A stretch of 64,000 nt of DNA from Halorubrum sodomense (GTDB taxonomy: Archaea; Halobacteriota; Halobacteria; Halobacteriales; Haloferacaceae): contig NZ_FOYN01000004.1 of the NCBI RefSeq assembly GCF_900111935.1, forward strand, positions 62,001 through 126,000, given 5' to 3'. Below are positions 34,087-43,499 of the stretch, piece after piece; position 1 is the stretch's first letter, and each line of letters opens with the position of its first letter. The position numbers and the translations under genes are program-made. The notes beneath the pieces are model-generated. The model was not told the DNA's origin and ran no database searches. It saw only the letters and a list, made by a program, of their open reading frames with translations.

Positions 34087-36963
34087 ATGAGCGAGAAAGT
34101 CACTGATGAGACCGAGACGACGGAACAAGACTCCCCAGACAAGGTGGTAATTGAGAGGAAGCTTCCGTTGACTGCCATTGACATAGAGAGTCAGAAAGAC
34201 ATGAAGGCTCGCCGGTATCACTCTCTCCGAAGCCTTCACAAATGGTTCGCTGCGCGGCCCACGCCTGCTTCCAGACTCTCTGTACTTGGGTCTGTCCTGC
34301 CCGCCGAGGTTGATGACGACGAATTATTGAAATTAATGCAAATCGGCCCAAAGGAGCTCCAGTCCGGGCGAGCCGAATACGTCGAGAGAAAGTTCTCCGA
34401 ACCCAAAGGGAGCGGCGGACTTGACGACCATTACGGATATCCGAATCCAAACACGCAATCTCCGACGACTACAGAGTTAGAACAACTTCACAAACAAGTG
34501 GCGGAGGCATGGGGAGGAGAACTCCCAACGGTTCTGGACCCAACTGCTGGTAGAGGAATCATCCCGTTTGAGGCAGTCAGGTACGGTCTTCCGGCGAAGG
34601 CTAGCGAGCTAAATCCTGTTGCCTCGCTCATTATGAAAGTGGCATTGGAGTACGCTCCTGAAATTGGCTCCCTTGAGAGTGAGGTCAAAACGTGGAAAGA
34701 GAAGATACACGCGGAAGCTAAGAGCAATATTGAGGAATACTACCCAACTGAGAACTCCGACCATGAGATTCTGAATTCGTCGGTAACCTATCTCATCAAG
34801 TGTGATTCATGCGAAGGGGACATTCCGCTCGTGATGAAGTGGTGGTTGAACAAGACAAGTAACGGCGGTGATGCGGTGAAGCCAATCTATGATTCAGGCG
34901 AAGTTCACTATGAACACGTAAAGGTTCAAAATACGGATAGTGACTATGACCCTCAGGACGGTCCGGTCACGCGCGGGAGTGCTGAGTGTCCACACTGTGG
35001 GGTCGTGACTGAGAGCGACGAGGTTCGAGAGAAAATCAAGGACGGAGAGTTCGAGTACAGCGTATATGGAGTGAACTACGAAGACGGTCAGGGAGAGTGG
35101 AAATTCCGTGCAGGGTCGGAGGTTGATATGCGCGGAATGGAGAAGGCAGCGGAGCGCGTTGAGACAGACTTTGGGATGATGGACTTCCTCTCGGAACCAA
35201 TTCCAGAGGGACAGGAGACGGAGCGGCTACCGAGACATGGAATGAACGAGTGGAGGGACATATTCACTCCCCGGCAACTCGTTGTTCATTATGAGTATTT
35301 ACAGTCATTTGATAAATATAAATCAGAAGTACGCGACCAATACGACTCCAGAGTAGCCGATGCCATCCTGACTCTCCTTGCTTTAGCTTCAAGCCGTGCT
35401 TTGAGTTTTAATACGCGGCTCAGTCAGTGGTATGACGAAATTGGCTGTCCTGATAAAATATTCACAGACAATAATTTCTCTCCAAAGAAAATGTTCACAG
35501 ATAATAATCTTTCTGCGCCAAGAAGAGGTTATTTACAACGAATTGAACAGGTGTTGGAGTCGTATGAGGACCTCGCCTCATATGTTGAGGGCTCTAACCC
35601 TGCTGAAATAGCACAGATGGATGCAGCCCAACTTTCAGAGAGGTGGGATGAAGATTCGGTTGATGTGGCAGTTGTGGACCCCCCATACTACAGTAGCATA
35701 ATGTATGCTGAACTCTCCGATGTTTTCTATGTTCTTCAGAAGGAGTATCTCAAGGATATTCATTCGGACATGTTCTCTTCAAGACTGACAAACAAGGATG
35801 ACGAAGCTGTTGCTAATCCTTCTCGCTTCAATGAGATAGCGGGTGATGAGAAATCCCAATCAGAGTTAGCAAAACAAGATTACGAGAAAAAGATGACCTC
35901 AATTTTCGAGGAGGTGAACTCTCTTCTCTCGGATACAGGAGTAATAACCGTGATGTTCACCCACCGAGACATGGATGCTTGGGATACGCTCACGACTGCA
36001 TTTATTGAAGCTGGATTCACAATCTCGGCAACCCACCCAATAAAAACCGAGCAATCAGATAGAGTCGGAATGCAAGGCAAAGCAAGCGCAGACAGTTCAA
36101 TATTCCTCGTAGGGCGGAAGCAGGCTGTAGGTAGAGGGTCAGAATCCACGTTATGGGAGGATATTAAGCGAGACATTGCGGAGGTGGCGGAGCAAGAAGC
36201 ACGGAGTATCATCGAATCTGGGTATAATATCTCTAAAACCGACATGGCGATTGCCGCGTATGGTCCGACTCTCCAGAAATTCGCACAAGAGTATCCGGTC
36301 GTTGATAAGAAAGGTGAGCCGGTTCGCCCCCGGGAGGCACTCTCTGAAGCAAGAGAAGCGGTCACAGAAGTCATCGCTAAAACCTTCCTTAACACCCGAG
36401 GGATAGACAATTTGGACACCTTGACACGCTGGTACATTCTCGCATGGCTCATCTACGAGAATGATACCTTCCCATATGACGAAGGAAATCAGCTGGGTGT
36501 GGCTGCTGGTGTGGACATTAACGATATAAAACAGCCGACCAAAATCTGGGGGAAGAGCCGCGGCGATATTCAGCTAAAGGACTACGATGACCGGGTTCAA
36601 GATATAGTTCTGCTCAGGGACGACTCAGTCGACAATCCCTCTTCGAGAAAGTACCCGGTTGACCCGACGGATACCAGATTCACGTATACAATTGATGCTG
36701 TACACTCCGCTATCCACGTCTACGAGCGAGAGGGCGCGAGGGCAGCGTGGGACTGGCTGACCGAGCGGAATCTCAAATCTGACGACGCATTCGAGGTCGC
36801 CGTAACCGCACTACTTGAGGTTCTCCCCGAAGAGAACGATATGTACGAAACGCTCGTCAATCTCATCTCCGGCGAAACAGGTGAGTACCTCGACATCAAC
36901 GTCGACCACATCGATATGTCAGGCGTTGACCGACAGACCTCTCTTGGTGACCACGCAGAATGA
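34087..36963 (+). CDS. DUF1156 DNA methyltransferase
   Basis: 958 residues. The N-terminal DUF1156 segment has 'ARRYHSLRSLHKWFAARPTPASR'. SAM-binding motif 'VLDPTAGRGIIPFEAVRYG' lies near 150 and the catalytic 'VAVVDPPYYSSIMY' near 530. DPPY indicates an exocyclic amino methyltransferase (N6-adenine or N4-cytosine). Two CxxC pairs (CDSCEG near 240, CPHCG near 300) form a probable zinc ribbon in the insert between the motifs, perhaps for target recognition. G+C is lower than in flanking genes. Its stop overlaps the helicase start (ATGA). It probably marks self DNA. Confidence 0.88.
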   Translation: MSEKVTDETETTEQDSPDKVVIERKLPLTAIDIESQKDMKARRYHSLRSLHKWFAARPTPASRLSVLGSVLPAEVDDDELLKLMQIGPKELQSGRAEYVERKFSEPKGSGGLDDHYGYPNPNTQSPTTTELEQLHKQVAEAWGGELPTVLDPTAGRGIIPFEAVRYGLPAKASELNPVASLIMKVALEYAPEIGSLESEVKTWKEKIHAEAKSNIEEYYPTENSDHEILNSSVTYLIKCDSCEGDIPLVMKWWLNKTSNGGDAVKPIYDSGEVHYEHVKVQNTDSDYDPQDGPVTRGSAECPHCGVVTESDEVREKIKDGEFEYSVYGVNYEDGQGEWKFRAGSEVDMRGMEKAAERVETDFGMMDFLSEPIPEGQETERLPRHGMNEWRDIFTPRQLVVHYEYLQSFDKYKSEVRDQYDSRVADAILTLLALASSRALSFNTRLSQWYDEIGCPDKIFTDNNFSPKKMFTDNNLSAPRRGYLQRIEQVLESYEDLASYVEGSNPAEIAQMDAAQLSERWDEDSVDVAVVDPPYYSSIMYAELSDVFYVLQKEYLKDIHSDMFSSRLTNKDDEAVANPSRFNEIAGDEKSQSELAKQDYEKKMTSIFEEVNSLLSDTGVITVMFTHRDMDAWDTLTTAFIEAGFTISATHPIKTEQSDRVGMQGKASADSSIFLVGRKQAVGRGSESTLWEDIKRDIAEVAEQEARSIIESGYNISKTDMAIAAYGPTLQKFAQEYPVVDKKGEPVRPREALSEAREAVTEVIAKTFLNTRGIDNLDTLTRWYILAWLIYENDTFPYDEGNQLGVAAGVDINDIKQPTKIWGKSRGDIQLKDYDDRVQDIVLLRDDSVDNPSSRKYPVDPTDTRFTYTIDAVHSAIHVYEREGARAAWDWLTERNLKSDDAFEVAVTALLEVLPEENDMYETLVNLISGETGEYLDINVDHIDMSGVDRQTSLGDHAE

Positions 36964-39900
36964 CACTCCACGATGTCTCGTGGCGACCGGTGTATGAGAG
37001 TGGCTTCGGCCGCGACGAGACGTTGATGGACGCGTTCTATCGACCCTTCCTTAGTGAGGTTGTTCGGTATGACCGTCTCGCAGGCTACTTGAGCCTCCGC
37101 AGTCTCGCCAATGCTCTCGAAGGCGTCGACTCACTATTAGAAACCGAGGGTCAAGTACGTGTCATCGCTGGAGCCGACCTACAGGAACGCGAAAAAGGTG
37201 CCCTGTTCCCCGACAGCGACGAACCACTCTCACCGTGGGTCGAGTCCCAACTCGCCATCATTGGAACGCTACTTGACCGGGGAGACCTCGAAATCCGAGT
37301 CGGTGACCCTGCTCCCGGTGGCGGGATATTCCACCCGAAGCTTGGTATCGGAATCGACGATGCTGAGGAGCCGAACAAGCTATCTTTTGAGGGTAGCGTC
37401 AACGAGACGTTGAGTGCGTGGCAACACAACTACGAGCGGTTCAAGGTCCACCGCTCGTGGATGGACGGCGAGCGCAAGTACGTCGAAGAAGATGTTAACA
37501 CCTTCCAGCGGCTCTGGGAGGATTCTCACCCCTCTGTCGATGTGTACGAGCTCGACGAGGCTGCCCAGCAAGATATCATCGACTGGACGGAAACAGACCG
37601 CGACCTCGACCAACACGTCGAACGCGTTCGCGAACACTCACCCGAAGCGATAGTCTCGGAAACTGCCGCTGGGGAAGTTGTCGCCGCCGCCGGGCGCACC
37701 CCGGGTGGACTACACCTTGCCGAAGATATCAGTACGCTCGAACAGATATGGCCCCATCAGCGGACGATTTCCGACACGGCAGTTTCCATCTACCCGAACA
37801 ATCTCCTATTCTGTGACGAGGTCGGACTGGGGAAGACCATCGAAATCGGATTGACGCTCTCTCGACTCGTACACACCGGTCAGGTTGAGAATGCGCTCCT
37901 GCTCGTCCCGGCTGGATTGGTACAGCAGTGGCAGGACGAGCTGCTCAACCGATTCAATATCCACGCTTACTACCACGACAGGGCGTACGACGGGGACTAT
38001 CTCGTCGGGCCATTCGGTGGTCCAAGCGACCATCGAGTCAAGCTGGATGGCTGGCGGCAAGCTGATACGTGGAGCAATACCCCTATTGGAGGGTACGTCC
38101 GTGACCGCGACGAGCCGAGCGTCATTATCCAGTCGTGGCATACCGCTCGTCGGGAGAACAACCAGCCCCACGTCGCTCCTAAGCGCGATGACACACTCTG
38201 GGACCTCACGGTCGTCGACGAGGCCCACAGCGCACGAGAGGAGACACAGCTATACGACCTACTCACTAGAGTCGAATCGGTCTCGGAATGTCTCTACGCT
38301 CTCACAGCGACCCCGATGCAGCTGAACGTGGGAGAGCTGTACGACCTACTTCGGTTGGTCGACCTCCCTGAATCGTGGGACGACAAAGAACAGTTCGAGG
38401 AGTTCTTCGAAACGCGCCGAGTGCTTGAAGAGAGCCTCGATGAAGTGGACACGGGCTCTCCGGGGTCGGCCCTTGCCGAACAGACAGTTCTTGATTCTGT
38501 CCGGAAAGAACTGGAGCTCAGCGATGACAAGGAAGGAAAGCAGCTCGCTCAGAGCCGCATCGAAACGTTCGCCGAGATGCTCCACGACCACATCGACGCC
38601 CATCTCGGCTACGACGGCCGAGCACAGGAGGTCGTGGACAGCACCGACTCGCTTGGACTGAAACAGCGCAAGTCGCTTGAAAAGTTGGTTGGACTCAGAG
38701 AGACATCCTCGCGGTTCGACAACCCCCGCCGTCTTGCGTTCGACTGTGGCGTCGAAGGCTGGGAAGCACTCGTTGAGGCGGCCGAATGGGCGACACCCGT
38801 CCAGTCCCGCATCTTCCGGAACACTCGGTCGGTCTTGGAACAGTGTAAGGAACTGGGTCTGTTAGAAGACACCGTCCCAAAGCGGTCAGTCGAGACGAAG
38901 CGAATCGACCTCGGAGAGGCAAAGCCGCTGTACGACCGGGTCGAAGACTACATCGACGACACCTACGAGGCATCGCAGAAGGCTCTCACCGGAAAAGAGA
39001 AGCTCGCACTTGGATTCGTGATGACGACCTACCGTCAGAGGCTCACGAGCAGTCTCTACGCTATCAAGGAGAGCCTCGGCCGCCGCATCGACAAACTGGA
39101 CGAAGAAGTTGAGGATATGACCGAGGAGGTTTCGCAGCTCAGTCAGGATACGGGAGTAACTGAAGCGACGATTGACGAGGTCGTCGGGCAGACATCGCTT
39201 GACGCGTACCGGCCGACCGGGGACCTGAGCATCGTAAGCCGTGAGCTCGAAGAACTCCGTGACTTCATTGACGAACTAAACCGTGCAATCACCGACCCGA
39301 AGATTGTCCACCTGCGGAACGACATCAAGAGCCTCCGACAGGACGCTCGTGACAACATTGTCATCTTCACTCAGTATCAGGATACCCTTGACCACATTCG
39401 ACACACACTGACCGATACACACCCGAATGTCGGCACCTACAGCGGGTCGGGTGGAAGTCGGTACGACGCTGAGACTAACTCGTGGGAAATAGTTGGGAAA
39501 GAAACAATCAAGCAGGAATTCACCAGCACGGGTGGGACGAATATCCTAATCTGTACGGACAGCGCGAGTGAAGGGCTAAATCTTCAGACAGCAGACGCCC
39601 TCATCAACTACGACTTGCCGTGGAATCCGATGCGCGTTGAGCAGCGTATCGGTCGTATCGACCGAATCGGACAGACCAATCCAGTAGTCAAAATCATCAA
39701 CTACGCCTACGAGGATAGCGTCGACGGTGACATCTACGAAGAGTTAGAGAAGCGGCTTGACCTCTTCGAGGACGTTGTTGGGCCGATGCGTCCCGTTCTT
39801 AACAGTCTTGAAAGCGACATCAAGACCGCGGTCATGGACGATAACTTCGGAGATACGGGCGAACAGATAACTGAACAAGCCGAGGAGCGCGCCGAGGCGG

Positions 39901-40595
39901 CTCAAAGAGAAGCGGAAAATGCAGGCCTTGACGAGGATGAGGAAGAAGAGGTAACGCGAGAATCGCTCATACGTAATTCAGGACTGATTGGTTGGGGTGA
40001 TACTCACCATCCAGCCTTAGAGGGTGTCGGCCAGCGTAACCGTCCATATGAGCCAACCGTGAGTCTTGAACTAATGGAGACTCTTCTCACACAGAGCCGA
40101 GAATTAGACGCAGCTGGCTGGGAATTCACTGCGCTACGGAACCACGACCGGGCTGATGAGTATCCCGGAACAGCTAGAGGTGCGTACGTTCTGGAGGGGC
40201 CTGAGGAGATAGACGTTGAAATCCCCGAAAGCGCAACTGCGACTGCGCAGGCTGAGCTCCGGAATGGAGATGACGTGGTGGTTACGTTTGACCCTCCAGT
40301 TGCGGAGGAATTCCCATCTATCCGTCTGCTGCTTCCGGGTGACCCACTCTTTGATGCGCTTGTTTCTACCACGGCCCAAGCTAGTAGTGGTGATATCGTC
40401 TTTGTCTGTGGATACGGTGAGAAGGAGGGGTCTGAACGTGTTGTGGCAGAGTCAACATACGAGGCAACCGACGAAGCGACTGTGGTCTTACCGGCTGTTG
40501 ATGACGATGGGCCTGCTGATTTACCGGAAGGAACGTCCCTACTCAGCGTCTCCGAGGCGAAGAGGACCGTTCGTGATTGGTTGGAGTTAAACTAG
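36960..40595 (+). CDS. PLD nuclease-SNF2-like helicase fusion
   Basis: 1211 residues. Residues 1-190 are a phospholipase-D-like domain with 'FHPKLGIGI' (H-x-K near 124) and 'GSVNETLSAW' near 144. The SF2/SNF2 helicase follows: motif I 'CDEVGLGKTIEIG' near 288, DEAH box 'VVDEAHSAR' near 420, motif III 'LTATPMQ', and motif VI 'EQRIGRIDRIGQ' near 900. A coiled-coil-like insert sits near 690-790 and an acidic segment near 990. Resembles the helicase of DISARM/Hma-type systems. It could translocate on foreign DNA and cut it with the PLD part. Confidence 0.88.
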   Translation: MTLHDVSWRPVYESGFGRDETLMDAFYRPFLSEVVRYDRLAGYLSLRSLANALEGVDSLLETEGQVRVIAGADLQEREKGALFPDSDEPLSPWVESQLAIIGTLLDRGDLEIRVGDPAPGGGIFHPKLGIGIDDAEEPNKLSFEGSVNETLSAWQHNYERFKVHRSWMDGERKYVEEDVNTFQRLWEDSHPSVDVYELDEAAQQDIIDWTETDRDLDQHVERVREHSPEAIVSETAAGEVVAAAGRTPGGLHLAEDISTLEQIWPHQRTISDTAVSIYPNNLLFCDEVGLGKTIEIGLTLSRLVHTGQVENALLLVPAGLVQQWQDELLNRFNIHAYYHDRAYDGDYLVGPFGGPSDHRVKLDGWRQADTWSNTPIGGYVRDRDEPSVIIQSWHTARRENNQPHVAPKRDDTLWDLTVVDEAHSAREETQLYDLLTRVESVSECLYALTATPMQLNVGELYDLLRLVDLPESWDDKEQFEEFFETRRVLEESLDEVDTGSPGSALAEQTVLDSVRKELELSDDKEGKQLAQSRIETFAEMLHDHIDAHLGYDGRAQEVVDSTDSLGLKQRKSLEKLVGLRETSSRFDNPRRLAFDCGVEGWEALVEAAEWATPVQSRIFRNTRSVLEQCKELGLLEDTVPKRSVETKRIDLGEAKPLYDRVEDYIDDTYEASQKALTGKEKLALGFVMTTYRQRLTSSLYAIKESLGRRIDKLDEEVEDMTEEVSQLSQDTGVTEATIDEVVGQTSLDAYRPTGDLSIVSRELEELRDFIDELNRAITDPKIVHLRNDIKSLRQDARDNIVIFTQYQDTLDHIRHTLTDTHPNVGTYSGSGGSRYDAETNSWEIVGKETIKQEFTSTGGTNILICTDSASEGLNLQTADALINYDLPWNPMRVEQRIGRIDRIGQTNPVVKIINYAYEDSVDGDIYEELEKRLDLFEDVVGPMRPVLNSLESDIKTAVMDDNFGDTGEQITEQAEERAEAAQREAENAGLDEDEEEEVTRESLIRNSGLIGWGDTHHPALEGVGQRNRPYEPTVSLELMETLLTQSRELDAAGWEFTALRNHDRADEYPGTARGAYVLEGPEEIDVEIPESATATAQAELRNGDDVVVTFDPPVAEEFPSIRLLLPGDPLFDALVSTTAQASSGDIVFVCGYGEKEGSERVVAESTYEATDEATVVLPAVDDDGPADLPEGTSLLSVSEAKRTVRDWLELN

Positions 40596-40644
40596 TTGTC
40601 TCAAACTGTTTCACATCTGGTGAGAAGGGAAATCGATTGTTCGT

Positions 40645-42057
40645 TCAACAAATAGTGAGTAGCAACCATAATGGAATAACGCTGAAATCCTCTGTAACAC
40701 TCCAGTCCGTGTCCCGGGTTATGACGACGCCATGTTCGGCATCAAACTCTTGCATAAATCGACGCAGCGATTGTTTAGCGTCTTCCTCGCTTCGAGTGAA
40801 CGCAAGGGCGAACGGCAGAGGAGCTCCCTCCGTCGAGACGATATGGTCTACAGTCGCCGCTGTTTTCTCCCAGTACGGAACCGGTTCATCGCCTCCGTTA
40901 TAGTAGTATGAAAGCCGCTTGAGGTGGTCGAAAATACTGACCGTTACAAGTCGACGCTCGTCCTCCACATCCAGTATCGAATCCGGAGAGATTTCAGATA
41001 GTGCGACGATGTACTGTGGGTCACGTGGTTGTAGACGGACTGTCCGCCGTCGCTGGTGCTTGTACTGATACGCTGGCGTTACGATGAAGAAATCACGGAG
41101 GACATCGAGATATCGCTGGAGTGTGCGACGGTCGCAGTCCAGTCGGTCGCTAAGCTCCGTGAGCTGGAATGTCTCACCCGGTGAGGTGGCACTGATTGCG
41201 CACAGCGCGTGTAAGTCGCTTCGCTGCTCGAACTGCTGGAACCGTGGGATATCTCGGTAGACGGTCAGCTCCAAGTTACGGGCCACTTCTGACGCTTGAT
41301 TTTCCGCCCGCCCTCCTCTCGTGATATAGTGTCGAACTCGTCGCTTGATATCGCGCTCGGCCCCCTCAAGGCTCTTGGACAAATCGGATAATGAACTCGA
41401 AAGTTCCGCAGGGTCACCGTCGGTAGTTGCTCGTTTTAGCGATTGCCGGACGTCGTATCGCGTGTCGCCCACTTCGAGTAACTCGTCCGGGGCGGAGTCG
41501 TTCCGGATAGAGTCGTAGAACTTCTGCGGAAGGATGATTTCGTCAAAATCCTCGGCCTCGGGCTGAAACTCTTCGAGCAAGCCGAAGTCGGCTTGGTCGA
41601 TGGTTGGTAAGGAGACGGCGACTGTCAGGTCCGAGTATGAATCGAGTGCGGAAGCGACTTGCCGTGCCCAATCGGGGCTGGCGTGTACATCGTCAATGAA
41701 CACGTATGCCTCATCTTCTTTCCCCTGTTCTGCCCGTACATACGTCGTAAACTCTTCGATGGACTCTGCTATCACTCCAGAGCCAATCTGATACTGTGGA
41801 TTCCCCAGTGGCAGGTATAGGACGTTTCGTGGATGCGTGTCGTGCTCAGAAACGAGGCTATCAATAATTTGGTGTATAATCGTCGTCTTCCCGATACCGG
41901 CAGGCCCCGCGTACGCCACGAAACGGTTTTCAAGCACCGCGTCCCGCTTATATGTGAAATCAGAACGCTGTCTCGACACGTACGGTTCTGCGCTCTCAGC
42001 CGTTCCTGACTCCCACCACGGATTGTGGTTCTGTTGGAGGTCGTCTAACGCGCTCAT
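40645..42057 (-). CDS. AAA ATPase with C-terminal wHTH (AAA_14/DUF4143-like)
   Basis: 470 residues on the opposite strand to both neighbouring operons. Walker A 'GPAGIGKTTI' at 51-60 and Walker B 'AYVFIDDVHASPDW' at 117-130 define the P loop. After about residue 290, 'QLTELSDRLDCDRRTLQRYLDVLRDFFIV' is a helix-turn-helix as in the AAA_14/DUF4143 group, followed by a nuclease-like alpha/beta tail ending 'SVIPLWLLLTIC'. Such proteins are frequent in archaeal defence islands without assigned role. It may be independent of both operons. It ends 49 nt from the helicase stop. Confidence 0.75.
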   Translation of the reverse strand: MSALDDLQQNHNPWWESGTAESAEPYVSRQRSDFTYKRDAVLENRFVAYAGPAGIGKTTIIHQIIDSLVSEHDTHPRNVLYLPLGNPQYQIGSGVIAESIEEFTTYVRAEQGKEDEAYVFIDDVHASPDWARQVASALDSYSDLTVAVSLPTIDQADFGLLEEFQPEAEDFDEIILPQKFYDSIRNDSAPDELLEVGDTRYDVRQSLKRATTDGDPAELSSSLSDLSKSLEGAERDIKRRVRHYITRGGRAENQASEVARNLELTVYRDIPRFQQFEQRSDLHALCAISATSPGETFQLTELSDRLDCDRRTLQRYLDVLRDFFIVTPAYQYKHQRRRTVRLQPRDPQYIVALSEISPDSILDVEDERRLVTVSIFDHLKRLSYYYNGGDEPVPYWEKTAATVDHIVSTEGAPLPFALAFTRSEEDAKQSLRRFMQEFDAEHGVVITRDTDWSVTEDFSVIPLWLLLTIC

Positions 42058-42308
42058 AATTATCTCGACGCTGGTGTCTGAATATGTGCGATATCCTCAC
42101 CCGTGGCCTTACCATTTCTGATTGAGGACCTCAATACGCAGCTATTTGTTTCTCTTTCTACTCTCCAGCCCCGCTACAGAATATGTTAGGGACACCAGTG
42201 TGTCCTTAGCACAAGAATTAAGTAAAAGGCTGTGGAATTGTGAGTTACGATGTCACGAGCCATGGTATCCCCCGATGCCCTGTCGGTTCGTGTTGGAGAG
42301 GTGGTTAG

Positions 42309-43499
42309 ATGACGACCCGTGTCCTCCACGTCAGCGATACCCACCTTGGGTATCAACAGTATCGTAGCGAACAACGACGTCGAGACTTTTTCGCAGCGTT
42401 TCAGCAAGTCATCGACATTGCTACGGGTCAGCATCCTGACCATGATGTTGGGCCCGTCGATGCCGTCCTTCACACGGGTGACCTGTTTGATGACCAGCGG
42501 ACGAGTTTCGATGACATATTCTACTGCCAGCAGGCACTCGCCGAACTCGCTGAAGCCGATATACCATTCTACATCATCGTCGGAGACCACGAGCAGCGGC
42601 GAGGAATCGACTTCGTTGAGGTTTACGAGTCTGCTGGGCTCGCGGAACGACTCGAACGTGAACCCACCGAGCTGGAGGACGTTGCCCTCTATGGTATCGA
42701 CGCTGTGCGCGACCGGGAGTGGGAGACGGCAGAGTTCTCGCTCGCAGAGCCGACTGATGAGTCACTTCTTCGAGTCGTCGCGATGCACGAGTTCTTTTCG
42801 CCACCAGAGGACTCGTACCCGCACGCGTATGAGCTTGAGCCCGCCATCGACCGATTCGGAATCGATATCGATGGCGTGGCACTCGGAGATGTCCACGAAC
42901 GACAGAGTGCCAATTGTAACGGCATCCCAGTTTGGTATCCGGGGTCCACGGAGCGGAACAAGCGAGACGAACGTCCCAACCGGTCGGTGGACCTCCTGAC
43001 ATTCGACGTTGATGCCGAGACCGAATTCCAGCGTGACCGCGTCGTCTTGGACACACGGCCGTTCGTCGGGGTTGAGGTCGACTTCGGACGTGGCGATGGA
43101 TTCGAGCTGGTCGAAGAACGCGTCGCCGATTCTGGACCGGTTGAGGGAACTGTGACCTTCGTTGACCTCGATGGAGAGGATAACAGCGTCACCAAGAGAC
43201 AGGTCATCGAGTATCTCCGCGACAAGAACGTCGTCAAGGCCAAGGTCACCGATGAACGGGCGACCCCTGACTTCGAGGACGAGATAGCAGAGGGAGGTGC
43301 CGACATATCGGTCGACCCGGCCATCGCAGGAGCCGTCGATGAACTGAATCTGAGTGGTCCGGCGGCGTCTCTCGAACGAGTCGCTCGGGACCTCGACACC
43401 GGTCCGACCAAAGTCGAGGGGGAAGCAGCAGACTTGCTGGGTGACCTCGTCAGGGATGAATTCGAGGGAGACAGCTACTTCGAGGAGGGTCAGACATGA
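42309..43499 (+). CDS. Mre11-like metallophosphoesterase
   Basis: 396 residues. Calcineurin-like motifs: 'SDTHLGYQQYR' at 9-19, 'HTGDLFDD' at 55-62, 'IVGDHEQ' at 90-96 (GNHD in most relatives) and 'LGDVHERQ' near 193, plus 'MHEFF' near 160. A capping domain and a Rad50-binding C-terminal tail follow. Mre11 proteins are Mn-dependent DNA exo/endonucleases working with Rad50. It opens a five-gene operon; its TGA overlaps the Rad50-like ATG. This looks like an accessory paralogue because it sits in a defence island with HerA and NurA. Confidence 0.88.
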   Translation: MTTRVLHVSDTHLGYQQYRSEQRRRDFFAAFQQVIDIATGQHPDHDVGPVDAVLHTGDLFDDQRTSFDDIFYCQQALAELAEADIPFYIIVGDHEQRRGIDFVEVYESAGLAERLEREPTELEDVALYGIDAVRDREWETAEFSLAEPTDESLLRVVAMHEFFSPPEDSYPHAYELEPAIDRFGIDIDGVALGDVHERQSANCNGIPVWYPGSTERNKRDERPNRSVDLLTFDVDAETEFQRDRVVLDTRPFVGVEVDFGRGDGFELVEERVADSGPVEGTVTFVDLDGEDNSVTKRQVIEYLRDKNVVKAKVTDERATPDFEDEIAEGGADISVDPAIAGAVDELNLSGPAASLERVARDLDTGPTKVEGEAADLLGDLVRDEFEGDSYFEEGQT

